Source: Watersipora subatra (taxonomy: Eukaryota; Bryozoa; Gymnolaemata; Cheilostomatida; Watersiporidae). From it: a DNA stretch of 64,000 nt. The stretch is taken from assembly GCF_963576615.1 (NCBI RefSeq), contig NC_088708.1:46735196-46799195 (forward strand), read 5' to 3'. Positions within the stretch are counted from its first letter, which is position 1. Each line of letters starts with the position of its first letter. The notes under the pieces are model-generated. The model searched no databases. It worked only from the letters and a program-made list of their open reading frames with translations, and was not told where the DNA came from. This document shows positions 36,031-48,649 of this stretch, one piece after another. The translations under genes were made by a program, and so were the position numbers.

Positions 36031-36604
36031 AAATATATTATTTAGTTAAAATGTTAGTGCAATATTTTCACTTGTGGTAGCTCATGACTTTGAGACAATT
36101 AATAGCTGTTTGACACATATCTATAATTATTGTGTTGTATTTGTATCTTACCAGGCCTTTAGCTTACAGTTTGGAAGCTGGCAAATAGTAGGCTTAACAC
36201 TGAAAAGAAATAATAGTTCATAACTACATTTTAAACATCTTGTTTTGTTCTTAATAATTCTCAGGAACTGGGATCAATAACTATTAGTCATCCGCTTAAA
36301 AAGATATCAGTGGAGACCAAGCTTGTCTGATTATACTGAAACAGCACATAGAGAAAAAAGCATATTAATCACATCATGACTCAGCATTTCTCAAGTTTTG
36401 TTTGTGCGCTTGGCAGTTATAAATAATTACAATTTTAACAAAACTCAGATTAAATTTAAAGCAAACATCGGGTGTATCGCTGTCAAAAGGGCATGCTGTC
36501 ACTCGACTGACCTCTAAGTGATGCCAAGTTGATTCCTATACAAAGGTTTTTATGCAATGCCGCTGCTGTAGTTCAGCTGTGTTGGCGTCAATTTAAAGTT
36601 GGAT

Positions 36605-36733
36605 GTCATTCTTGTCACCAGCAGCAATTTCACTGCTGCTGGTGACACGAATGACACGGGAGTTAAACTCCCGGGAGTTAAACTCCCGTGGAGTTTAACT
36701 CCCGGGAGTTAACTCTTCACGGGAGTTAAACTC
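36605..36733. repeat. Imperfect 22-bp hairpin followed by a palindrome cluster
   Basis: 36605-36626 pairs with 36634-36655 (one mismatch, 7-base loop). Directly after it the odd palindrome GGGAGTTAAACTCCC and near copies are repeated four to five times to 36733. Confidence 0.9.
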
Positions 36734-37799
36734 TAACTTGTTGTTTGCAAGTCAGGGTTTCAGACCACCAAGCAACTGCAGCTCTCCTCTCACACTGCTA
36801 CTACTTTGTTTGCGAAAGGCCGCCTTTCATGACACGCGTTGTAGGCCAACTTATGATGGAAATCCTAAAAGATTTTTTCAAATCTAAAAAAGTTACATCT
36901 AAAATTAAACTTTTATTAAAAAAAGTAAAATTGTTTCAAGCATTCTCCTTACTCAGCTGTAAAGTGGCCTTTCACTAACCTGATGTCAGCATTGATAAAT
37001 ATGTATTGCAAATCTTTTCAAATTACTGTATTTGGAAATCTAGTACATATAGTAGATTGCTTCCGTCTATTTATTCTACTAATGGCTGTCATTACATAAC
37101 TTGTCAATATTTCACAATTAGCCTGCGACATCATAAATTGATTACAAAGTTTGAGTCTGAGTGTTAATTCACCTCAGTAGCAGCAAAATGTACAGACGTC
37201 CCAAATCCGTTATGAAATAACCTTTTAGAATTGCAAGCTAGCTAAAATTATTGCTTGCTGCAGCTAGTTTGTCCTCCTCCGAATGTGTACTAAATGATTT
37301 GTATTGGCTACTAGTATTAGCAACCCTGAAACGAAAAAGGTGAATGGATGAACACAAGCAATGAACACATGTCTTTTTGTCCAAAGCATTGCCGAGTGAA
37401 CGTTAAAATTATAAGCATTTTTTAACCGCTGTAATAAACACACATAGTTTGTGTTGCATCATCATTATATTGCGTGCAATATTTCTATTTTTAGTTCACA
37501 CTACGTATCACAAATCATGGTGTAGTTCTTTGTGAATAATTTGGGAATTCCCAAAACTAACTCATTCCACGTGCCTATTTAAAGCAACAAATAGATGGAT
37601 GGGCATCTCCGACAAGCCTCCGTTTTTTTGTACCTCATAGTCTGTGTTTAACTTGTTATTGGTACTCAATACTTATGTATGATTGTTTGCTGTAACCAAG
37701 TACAAAATACACTAACAATGCAAACAGTAAGCAGAATGTCTAACAGGGACTATCAAGCTTTCGTTTCCCTACAATGCAAGCACATTAAGTTACTATTCT

Positions 37800-37985
37800 A
37801 TATATTTTTCCCTATATATATACCCTGTTTATATATACTGTATACATATATATATACATATATAGATATATAAAATATATATAAACAATATATCTATATA
37901 CAAACATATATATCTATAGATATATAAAATATATATATTGATACATACATATATTTATAGACCGATATATATAAATCTATACATA
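37800..37985. repeat. AT-rich low-complexity tract
   Basis: TATATATA/ATAGATAT sequence, adjacent to the Helitron-like element. Confidence 0.85.
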
Positions 37986-38046
37986 CATTTCTACAAGTAT
38001 GTGTGTATGCATTCCAGCTATAGATCATAAATCTTAGGATTAAGAT

Positions 38047-38436
38047 TCTATACAGGAGAAGATTAGAAGATTCGTTCTCGGACGCTGCCATTTGCCAGAC
38101 CGACGCTCTATCCACTAGACTACAGAAATTGAATTGCTACCTTGCCAATATAAGTCAGTATATGAGAGCAAATACCCAACAGATTTGCTGTACCACTCTG
38201 GTCATAGCATAACGTCACGAGGAGCAGTTTGCTCACATTATTAAACGTACTGGCTAATAGCCGCACAGGCTAATAGCGAGCAACTCTCACTACTTCTCAT
38301 TGCTTATAAGAGGAACACTTTTCTCTTGATATGTAGTTTGAAAGTTAGAATGGCAAATGTTGTTATATGTTAAAAACAAAGCAATTTTCTGTCCAAAGAC
38401 TTCTATTACCCAGGCAATGCCGGGTAGCACATCTAG
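38047..38436. mobile_element. Second Helitron-like/tRNA-like repeat
   Basis: The right end ACCCAGGCAATGCCGGGT then CTAG (38433-38436) and T is a hairpin plus CTRR end. The last 110 bases match the copy at 23790-24558. On the - strand the left part has A-box-like TAGTCTAGTGG (38112-38122) and a degenerate B box near 38068-38080. Confidence 0.5.
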
Positions 38437-40302
38437 TATATACATAAATATATAAACAAATATTATATATATGTTATATATGTACTGTCTGTGTACATAT
38501 ATATTATATATACATATATTATTTTATATTTAAAGCATTTAAGGTAAGGAAGATAATTCTAAACTCTAAAATCTAGTAAAGAGTTACTAGCAAAGAGTAT
38601 ATTAAAACTAGACAGTTTTTGTGACTAAAATACATCATGACAACTACAACCGTGTTGCGCACTTAGTGCTGACAGCCGGACAAGCGCCAAACGTGAAACA
38701 GCATTGTAGCTGTCACACAAAAATTCAGTCATAAAAATTGTCTTGTATGCATTCCCTCTATTTGAAGTAGAATATATTATATGCCATTTCTCAGTATATA
38801 CATGTAGGTTTATACAATCGCGAGCCCCAATTACATGTTTGTGCACGTCGAAAAGCTCATCTCGATGACTCTATTTATATGAAGAATGGTGTAATTATAC
38901 AATGTTATAGACAAACATTTAGGAATCACTAGATATTATTTTGGTTACCGAAGTCAGTTAGTTAATGAAAATGTAAAGTTATTATCTACACCTAATCAAG
39001 GTAATGTAATAGCAGCAGCCTCTTACTAATGTACAGCCTTCAGATAAGTTGAGGCGCAAAAGCTCAGATGAATCAATATCACTCATTATAAACAGGCCAC
39101 AGTATCTGGTTGTTCCTGGTTTCTAACCTCTGCTAGCAAACTTGTCGTCAAGTTTTACGTAATAGTTACTGAGTAAACATAACATACCGTATCAGCTAGT
39201 CTCTTGTTTAAATTATGCTGAGTTCCTCTTTGCTACAGAGGCAGCCATAAAACTATCAGTGCACTGCTTCAGCTGCCGATATACCCTCCGCTGCTGATAT
39301 ACCCTTCGGCTGCCGATATACCATTCGCTGCTGTCAGTTGAGCATCCAAAAGACTATGTAATTTCTTACCCCTTATTTCTACTTGATTATTGTGTGCACA
39401 ACTCCTCGGCGATCGAGTATGTTGTCTGCTTAATTTACTACAAGTGAAGGCCATGCGCTCTTTAACGAGCCATTGTTACACAAATATTAGATCTGTAGTT
39501 TTGGCTAAACATGTCCAGGTGACAAGGAAACCTCGACGACTGAAAACATCAGCTACAAAGAGCAATTTCAGTTGTATACTATTCCTGTTACCACCGGCAA
39601 GCTTTTTTGGGAATTATAACTCAAATTGTCAGTTACAGGTCAGGCTCTCAAATGAAAAAGCGACGTGAGCTGAGGTCGTACCATGAGCTATGTGTGCATA
39701 AAAATACTGTAGTCGTCTGCTCCTGACTAGCAATGCCTCCTGCCTTTGACGGTAGCCTAATGCAAAAGTAGCCTGAACTGGATGAAATGTAAAAAATATG
39801 TAAAATTCCACATAAGCTGAACTAAGAGCAGCACATCACGTATCACTATCACAAGTTTAATACAGTCTCAGCTAGGCCGACCGCATGGCTGTTGTTTTGA
39901 CTTCTACAGTTGCAATATTACAGGAAATACCATGACAAGATTATCCTATCACAGGGTGCTGTTCTAGGGCTTTTTATAAACTCAATGAGTAGAATTTGAT
40001 CACTGAGAGATGTAGTAAAAGTTGTAACACTATAATTTTGACATGGAATATTAACTAATGTATATCACCCGCAATCTTTAATATTTATGGTATGAGCAAA
40101 TCTATATTTTCACATATGTGACAAAAAATGTAATAACGGTTTGAGCCATTTATGATTGCTTACAATTACTGGCTCTGTCAAGCATCTAAAGTGTTCAATG
40201 CAATGATAATATATGTTGCTCTCCTTTCATTAAAGGTTCATAACTGTCAACAATAACCTATCCTAATCAAACAAGCATGTCAAGGCGCAGATGAAATACG
40301 AA
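38437..40302. other. Intergenic, downstream of the Tubby gene
   Basis: AT tract to about 38540. A short 24-bp repeat (GCTGCCGATATACC, three copies) at 39268-39333. No gene recognised. Confidence 0.5.
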
Positions 40303-40308
40303 TTTATT
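40303..40308 (-). terminator. Possible poly(A) signal of the Tubby gene
   Basis: AATAAA on the - strand about 380 bases after the stop codon at 40686. Position is reasonable but nothing else supports it. Confidence 0.3.
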
Positions 40309-40685
40309 TTCATAATTATATATAACTACTATTCTACAAGAGTACTTATATGCTTGCAGCAAAAAATATGCGCGGTGCACCAAACAGTAACAATGCAAAT
40401 ACCAGCGTGACTGACTGAACCAATATAACTATATATATTCCACAGTAAGGTAAGAGAACACAAATCATCATCTCCTAATAGGATGTGTATAGCGAACCTA
40501 TTCTCGGGTTCAAACCATAGCAGAAACGGAAAGAAACAGTAACATAACATACTAAGTTAGGGAAATATCTTTTGCATTTAAAATACAATAAATATGGCTG
40601 TGCCTAGGACGGATCATTACAATGAAATTTGAAAAGATTAAATTCAAATAACCTATGATTAAGGAACCATCTAGATAAGTTAACG

Positions 40686-43600
40686 CTACTCGCAAGCAAG
40701 CTTGCTGTCAAAACTGCTGAGAGCGATGGCAAAGGCTTGCATAGCGCACATAGGATATCGGTAGTCCATGGTGAACACATCTTCGGCTACTCGTCCAAAC
40801 TGCATTACGATGTAATCAACATCATTATCATGAACTATTTGAAAGTTCTTGACTGAAGCTTGCGTGACCCGACCGTGAAAGTTGAGTACATAGGACTGAG
40901 TGTCCTCATTCCAAACAGGCGTCTTGTTGTGCAATTCTATCAAATTTTCCATTTGCTTTCTTTTCCACCTTCCTACAATGCCGTCGCTTTCCTCCGCAGG
41001 CTGTACATCAACTCGTTCCTGGTCGAGATTCATACCAGGAATAATGCAGCTCATTTTCCGAGGTCCTTTAAAGCCGAGCACATTTGTATCATAAACTATA
41101 GCGGCCAACTCCTTGCGTCGTGTTTCTTGGGTGCCTTTGCCAGGTGCATCCCCATTGTCAAATACGGTGAATTGAGTCCCCAAACGGTTAGATCGCAGCT
41201 TGCCGACAAATGTCTCGCTGTCTCGGCCAAGGTCGGTGGGATCGATAGAGATCAAGTAGTTGCTGGTAGCACTCTTTTTGCGCTTTCGGCCGGCGAGCAG
41301 AAAGATTTTCCTCCCATCCTCTCTCTCCATATGAAGGTAGTAGGTCGGGTACATGGTTCTGTCGACTCCTTTCTTGTCTCTGGTGATGCGACACTTCATC
41401 TGCATCTGCTGTGGTGCAGGACGATACACAAAGCTTTCAAGACTGTCGGATGGATCGAAGATACCGGTACCGAATTCATCTCCTCCTCCAGCTGCCAAGT
41501 CTCTATCAACATTATAACTAACAGCTGTCAGCTGGAATCATCAATTTAAAACAAAATAATATAAAAAACCTACTCTCAACTCTTTACCTAATATTGCCTT
41601 CAGCTACAAATTTTCCAACACGCGGTATATTCCGGTTTACATTGCAACATTAGATGCTCGTAGTTACTCAAAACATCGCAGTTTTTCCGTGAAAGTGAAG
41701 AGCATGATGAACATTGCAAAATAGATGAAAAATATAACACCAACAATATATAAAGGCTACATCAGTTTAAAATTTATTGAATTTATGTTAAAGTTACACT
41801 ACAATTTTATATTACCACCTCAGCCTCCGGACCTCAGCTTGTCCGAGTCTACACTTTGTGTCTCTCAAGTAAAATATTGATAAAACCGCTTTTTATAGAC
41901 TAGTAATTTGATATGTAGTTTTTTTTATTTGTCAACGAATGTTATCAGGATTGAACTAATCTTTGTCGGAACACACAAAGTAGTTTCTAAAATGTGGAAT
42001 GAATAAGTTCTTAAAAATATCCAGTTCTGTAAGCAAATGTGACATAAAGAGAAGATACAAGAAGTATAAAAAAACAAATAGCAATTTACGCATTTACATT
42101 TACGAATTTCCAAGCTACAGTACAATAACAATACAAACCTTTTTTATTTATCATTACTTTATCAATCCAATTTTTACACATAATCTTTACATTTAATTTT
42201 ATTCACATACATGTAGTTTTATATAATATGCATGTCTTTATATGCTATATGTGCTAATCTAAAGTCTTTATCAATTTTTAAGGCTCTGAAATGACTTAAA
42301 AATGACTTTTCAATAAAAAAATTTTAATGACTTAAAAAATAATGCCATATAATATCATATCAATATTTCTCCAGCATACGGCAGTTTCGATCTATGAAGT
42401 CAATATTGTGACAGATTAACTTCTTCTTGTAAAAAAACCTTGATGATCATCATGGTAATGAGCTTTAACATATACGATTATGTTTTTCATTTTTAAAGCA
42501 AAAGGCTGGAGGCAATACTGGTCTATAACATATATACTGGTCTATAACATATATACTGGTATAACATATATACTGGTCTATAACATATATACTGGTCTAT
42601 AACATATATACTGGTCTATAACATATATACTGGTCTATAACATATATACTAGTCTATAACATATATACTGGTCTATAACATATATACTGGTCTATAACAT
42701 ATATACTGGTCTATAACATATATACTGGTCTATAACATATATACTGGTCTATAACATATATACTGGTCTATAACATATATACTGGTCTATAACATGGGGT
42801 TTAAACTTAAAATCCAGCATGACAAACATAGCATTGAGCTCTGTACTTCGCTGACTACAAATAGGGGCAACCTGAAGGCCATTGGTGGACCCGCCTTGTT
42901 TTATGATCACTCGCATACGGCTTCACTAGTTTTCCAATGGACAATCTGCGTAGCCATTTCTAAATACACAATTCGGACAGTTATTTACTAATAGTATTTA
43001 TTTTCAATATGCCATTCGTACACAGTCTGCCATCCCATGCCCACTTTTTCCTTTTCAAGCCTAACAACTTTGCACACAGGCTTGTTCTAATCTAATTAAA
43101 GTTTGTTTACATTTTAGCCATGAGGCCCAAGATATCTACAGTTGCCGTACACAAGCCCTCTATAACATGCTGTAGACTCTGAAAGCATTTGCTACCATGA
43201 TGACACGCCTCCAGTCGCAACGCATCTGATTCACGATCAACTATTTGAATGACAGGTGCTTGCTGCCAATCCTCTTGAATAGGCAGCGGAGCAATGGGAT
43301 TATGGTTTGCCATATGAAACCATATGAATTGACACGCATATTTGCGGCTTACAAACCCTGCGTAAGAATCACAGCGTGTTAACACTACAACTGCTCTACC
43401 AACCTTTCAGTGTTCATCACAGCAAATAATCAATATTAGCAATTTTTATGTTCCATGAAGGTGAGAAATGGATAAACTTGAATACTTACAGATGAACTCA
43501 GACAAAATCTTAGTAGACTATTAAAAATTATCAGTATTTTTCTACCATCTGAGATTGTTTTTGATGTTTGAGGTCATCTGACTGCCAGGATGTTTCCAGA

Positions 43601-46600
43601 TTAAAAGCGATTATGACGTCTATAATCGCAAAGAAACAGACAGAATAGAAACGTGTAACGATTTAACTCTATAGTATCAGCCGATATCAACAATCGCAAC
43701 GATAGCAACTAGTGACGTCATTTCGCACAAAGGTATTTTTCTTCTGAGCCTTTTAACAGTGATCAAGTTTTGTCGATTTTAATCTTGATACATTCTGGCA
43801 ATCAGATCACCTCAAACATCATAAACAATCACAAATGATAGAAAAATACTGATGCTATCCGATAAAATCCACTAAAATTTTGAGCGAGTTCAACTTTGAT
43901 GTGTATAGCCTGAAAGTGTGGCAGCGAGATTATCTTATGCAGCTGACACATAGAGTTGCAATACAGTTGCCTAGTATAGTGAGTGGAGTCAAACTTGAAA
44001 ATATAATCCGTAAAATATAGGCCAAAGTTTTGTATCAGCATATCATGTCTGGCCTAATACATAGTCTTATCACGGGTTACCAAATCAAACAATGGCTACC
44101 CTATGTGCACAATAGTTATTTGAGAAAAGCTTTCAACGGAACATTCTAGAAAACAAAAGCATTGAGAAGATCATTGAATATCATAACAAAAGAACAGTTG
44201 GATATAAGTTTAATCACTAAATTCAATACCCTAGAAAACCGGTATGAGCTCGGCATACTTGTAGAGCTAGGGGTAGTCTAAAAAGGAACAATCAATGTAT
44301 GTCCATGCTTCGAATGGGTTCGGAGTTGCTCGTTGCCGATGAATTATCACTCTATCATTTTAAGGATTCCGGGTTGCCCTATATAGATCTATCCGAGATT
44401 TGCAAAGCATCCCTTAAAACACAACTTTTCAAAGTAAAACTCGCTTTCTCATAGTGAATGCCTTTGCACCAATTTAGCAAAGCGAAACGGTGTCGAATGT
44501 ATTCGAATTTTACTGTTTTCGTTATTACGTGTGGAAGCAACCCTGAACCAATTCAAAACATAAAAACACAGTGATTTACAATGCTAACCTGTTATTGCCG
44601 CTTATGGCAGTTTTCTCTGCATTGTTGGTGAAGACAGATGGAGCTGTGTTCTGCACTGGAGACCTCTGCAATGTACAATCATGTCTCATCATGTACTTTT
44701 TGTCATACGTTTGACTTACTGTGTGACATGGACAGATAAAAGGTTTATGACAGGTTAAGAAGACAGCAACACAGTCAAACGGTTAGTACCAATAGTTTGG
44801 TATACAATGATATTACATCATGTACTTTCCGTCAAGTGTTTGACTCCTTGTGTGCTCAATGGCAGGTCCTTTTTGAACATTATAAATGTGAAAGATACCG
44901 GTATATGACTAGTTAAGGAGACGTTAACGCAGCCAAATGGTTAGTACTGATATGTTCGGTATATGCTTTCGATGACATCAGCACCAAGTTCTATGTGTCG
45001 GTGGTATTTGTTTGAAGGCCTTTTGCATTGGCCACTTACTGTCAAAGTCTTACGACTTTAGACCCTTTGAACGTTTTACAAAATATAGAAGACGATACGT
45101 TCACAATAGGACAACTCTTTTGGAAGCTACTAAAAATAAGGCAGTTAGAAACATGAAACTTTCAACAAAAAACAAACAGAAAAACCATGATTGATACGGA
45201 GAATACAGCAGCAGAAAGTTACGAGCACTTCAGCCAAACACCGGCGCCCTAAAACAGCGGTTGATCTAGCACTACCTTTGTTTAGAAATGAGAATTTCGC
45301 AGTCAAATCTTATGAATAAAGGAATGTCTTTGAGATTCACCTGCTTATATGACCGATTTGTTAATCTTTAACACATTTCAGAAAAAATTAAATGTGACCA
45401 GCCAATGGGAATGAAGAGTTGACATTTCGGTGACCATTTAATGTAAAAGAATTGCGTGTAGGACTAGATTAACTCAAGACAGTACTTGCAAGTAGATGTG
45501 GTCATAATTATACAATCAGCAGGGAACCAAAGCAGTCAGCATTTCACCACAGCAAACCGCTTTAATTATCACAGGGATCATAAGCCTTACTCCCTTATCT
45601 GGCATTCACAACTGATAACTTGTAGCAAATCACTTGAGACCATCATAGTAACTAGTGCCAATTGACCAATCCAAGGCTACATCCAGTGTTTTTTAATCAG
45701 AGCTGGGTAGAGGAATATATTTAGCATGACCACAACCGTTTATAACGCTGATAAACGTGTCCCACTAATCGATAATAATTACCACGATCAAAATCAATAA
45801 TACAAACGAGTGGCTCGTGACTCCAGTGCAAGCTCGCTTATCCTGACATAGTCGATACACTCTGTGTAGAAACAATTGCCACACTAGCAGTTATTGTTTG
45901 CTGTGATGACACGACTGCAATGCTACCAATTGCTGGGTATAGCGATGACACGACTATAGTGCTGCCAAATGCTATATAATGTGACGACACAACTGTAAAA
46001 TTACCAACAGTTTTATACTGTTCTGTGGTGATAAAACAACAATGCTGCTGATTGTTATATAGTGTGATGGATCTGACTGTTAAATGATGTGGAATGTGGT
46101 GATACAACTGTAAAGCTACCAAATATGTGCAATGTTTTACCGTGGTGGTAAAACTGTAATGTTATCAGTTATTGTATGCCGTTGAGATGCAAATGTAATG
46201 CTACTGATTGCTGTATACTGCAATAACACAGCTTTGAAGCTATTAAATTTGACTGTTGTATAACCTAGTGACATGGCTCCAATGCATTTGTATCACCTAA
46301 ATGGATTTAGGCATGTATCTGGATGTTCGCGCAGATAAGCTGCACTGTCGATTTGGTTACCTGCCCTTCCTCTCACCAGCTTTTATTCCTGTCAAAACCT
46401 TTCAGGGAAATTGAACGCTAACCTGTAGTCCAGAAGTCTAGCCCTCTAGACAGCAACTATAACACTACCAGCATATCCTTCGTTTTTTCGTGACATCATT
46501 TTATCGCTGTCGGCCATCTTTCTAGACAATTTTATCGTTAAAAACACGAAGCTTTTGCAATGAACTTTTGAAAACAATGCTTTTTTTGCAATTTTTTTAT

Positions 46601-48649
46601 AGTATCAAAACAACACCTAAAAGTACTATTAAATAAAAGAAAAACGATCGTTTTCTACAAATATGGCGGCTTACAAACGAGCGCATGAGCAAACGACTTG
46701 ATGACGTAAAAAAAACGATAGATAGGTACTACTGAGTAATAACTAGTCTGTATAACTAATACGATTGATAGCATATGACATACATATACTAGTTACTAAG
46801 TTTCCATACAGCGATAACGTAGTGACACACCATCATATGAAGCTGCAACGCCATCATGGAAACAGGCGCATCACTCTCATTCTCAGTCGTGAATCGGTGT
46901 CACTGTTTGGAAGCAAAACACTCATAAAACACGCGATCTTTTGCCATAAAAACCGCCTTAGGAATCAACGGCATCGTACTTGCGCATAGGTCTTACTTTC
47001 TTGCTGATTTATATGTGTCGCACAACCATCGCTCTACGATAGCACTCTATAGACAATGATCTGACTGTCAGTCCAGCGTAGTGCCTCGGCCCTGGCGCAT
47101 CCAGGTGATGCTACAGTATTGCTGTATGGAAACTTTGTATTAGATAGACTCATCCAGTATTCCAACTGCTCGATCTAACAAAGATCACCGACAAGTCAAG
47201 GCTCACCAGAATGTGACGAACAGGCACTTGAAGGGAAATCAGACCAGTCAATGTCTCAAAACAAGAAACCCGATCTTAAAATGTGAGCCAGAATCAGATA
47301 TAAAAACAAGCTATTTAAATAAGTAACTGAAATCTATTTTTTATTCCATTATACTATTCGATAGTCTAGAATTCTTTTACACATGCAGCGTTGTGCTATC
47401 ATGATTCAAATAAGTCCCAGAGGACGCGAAACTTGGCTACACTTGCAGTCTAAAATAATCTACTATACCATGTTAGTTCATGCGTAGCACTAGCTAATTG
47501 TTATCTGTGTGGGTAGAAATGGTCTTTGGCCTATAATACACTACCCCAACAATGAAAGACAATATGTTTTTGATAAAGTACATGACGGGACACTCACTAC
47601 GAGTACATAATAGTAAAATAGACTAATATAAACTCCAAATGATAGATGTTTCTCTTGCGATTTGCACGAAAACAAGACATTTTAGATGAGTCTATTATAA
47701 CAACCCTACTACTGTTTACTAGTGTACTCTAGTTTGCACTAGTTTCCACTAGTATACTCTAGTTTGTGCTAGTTGCAACTAGTATACTCTAGTTTGTGCT
47801 AGTCTCAACTAGTGTACTCTAGTTTTTACCTAGTCTCCACTAGTATACTCTAGTTTGTACTAGCTTCAACTAATGTACTATAGTTTGTACTCATTTCTGC
47901 TACAGCACATTAGTTTGCACAAGCCTCTACAAGTTTAATCTCTATCAATAAACCCAACCCGATACAAGTTTGAACCAGTTTACCTGATCAGTTGGATCGG
48001 GTAGAACTGTTTCTACTTCATCTTCATCATCGGAGCCAAAAGTTTGTAGAGGCTCTTCAATCTTTTGCTCAACCAAAGGTGTTTCTTGTTTTTTGCTTTT
48101 TGACTCTTTCTTTTTCTTCGACTTCTTAGATCGGTTTGAGGTTGGTTGCGCAGGTTCAGTAGGGGTAGCTGGTTTCGGTTGCAGAGGAGATGGTTGCCTG
48201 TTGGAATGCAGGCTAGCTTGGCTTTCAGATTTGGACGGTATAGACATGGGTTGACTTGAGCTTTCATGGTCTGAAAGAGAGGAAGAGTCAGAGACATCTA
48301 GGGTCTCGGTGTGTGATGGAGCAACATTCACAACCTTCACACTAGTGGCATTATCCATGGCGGGAGATGGAGCATCATTATACGCCTCGGGATTATCATA
48401 CGCATATCGGCTGACGGTCTCATGCGGCTCTGTGGATGCTGTGACAAGAGGAGTTTTTCCATCTCTCTTGCGAGCACTGGTGACTTCATTTCTCTCAATT
48501 CGACCTAACTGATGCCTTCGCTTCTTTTTTTCAGCTTGCTCTCTCAATTTTCTTTGCCTGTCCAGTTGAGCTGTCCTCATGTCGTTGGATGGCGAACCTG
48601 AACGCTGCTCGGTATCTACCAATCCTGGCGGAGTTCCCCAATCAGACAT
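40686..48649 (-). CDS. TUB: Tubby-family protein (TUB/TULP3-like)
   Basis: Two clear exons: 47984-48649 (ATG, 222 codons, donor CAG|GTAAAC, phase 0) and 40686-41531 (acceptor TTCCAG, phase 0; stop TAG), 503 residues. A later in-frame acceptor (GATAG) about 30 bases downstream would also work, and a middle exon cannot be excluded. Near the N-terminus [17 protein letters not shown] resembles the basic helix of TULP3 that binds IFT-A. Residues of about 70-220 are Ser/Pro/Lys-rich, low complexity, with an acidic end GSDDEDEVE. The tubby domain runs from about residue 255 to the end: [43 protein letters not shown] (the Lys/Arg pair that binds PI(4,5)P2 in mouse Tub), FTVFDNG, and the terminal [16 protein letters not shown], near-identical to the family. 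Expected role: phosphoinositide-dependent adaptor carrying GPCRs into cilia. The 6.45-kb intron holds minisatellites, a MITE and one possible nested exon. Confidence 0.93.
42517..42795. repeat. Tandem array, 19-bp unit, about 14 copies
   Basis: Unit CTGGTCTATAACATATATA, very homogeneous; one copy near 42558 lacks three bases. In the Tubby intron. Confidence 0.96.
43107..43357 (-). CDS. Possible terminal exon of an unidentified gene, nested in the Tubby intron
   Basis: Open frame of 83 codons after an acceptor-like TTCTTACGCAG, ending in TAA, with a - strand AATAAA 105 bases further on (42997-43002). The composition ([53 protein letters not shown]) looks more protein-like than the AT-rich shadow frames around it. 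Read from phase 0 it hits TAA at once, so it cannot be an alternative last exon of the Tubby transcript starting from the known donor. No family recognised and no partner exons found. It may equally be a pseudogene fragment. Confidence 0.3.
43531..43852. mobile_element. MITE with about 75-bp terminal inverted repeats
   Basis: Left end TCAGTATTTTTCTA is the reverse complement of the right end, and the arms match over about 75 bases (TGATGTTTGAGGT, CTGNCTGCCAG blocks). A related fragment lies at 2580-2740. No clear target duplication identified. Confidence 0.8.
44685..44963. repeat. Old tandem duplication, two diverged copies
   Basis: CATCATGTACTTT...GTTTGACT...GGTTAGTAC...GGTATA is present twice (from about 44685 and 44817), with indels. 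Confidence 0.7.
45890..46270. repeat. Degenerate tandem repeats of about 50 bp
   Basis: Repeated CAATGCTACCAATTGCTGNATA and GATGACACAACTGTAA-type blocks, strongly diverged, in the Tubby intron. Confidence 0.6.
46271..47695. other. Rest of the Tubby intron
   Basis: No exon, array or transposon end recognised. Confidence 0.45.
47696..47940. repeat. Tandem array, about 30-bp unit, about 8 copies
   Basis: Unit ACTAGTATACTCTAGTTTGT plus about ten variable bases. It is rich in ACTAGT and CTAG and ends about 45 bases beyond the donor of Tubby exon 1. Confidence 0.88.

Larger units (their letters stand above)
32965..37800. other. Gene-poor intergenic region
   Basis: No coding signal recognised. 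Contains a 16-bp perfect hairpin (34501-34541), an AT tract (35860-36030) and the palindrome cluster at 36605-36733. Short frames here lack family features. Confidence 0.5.

Noticed and set aside
40860-41549. 229-codon + strand frame
   Set aside because: Antisense shadow of the tubby-domain exon.
43107-43357. Alternative last exon of the Tubby gene
   Set aside because: From the phase-0 donor at 47984 it would read GGT TTG TAA and stop at once.
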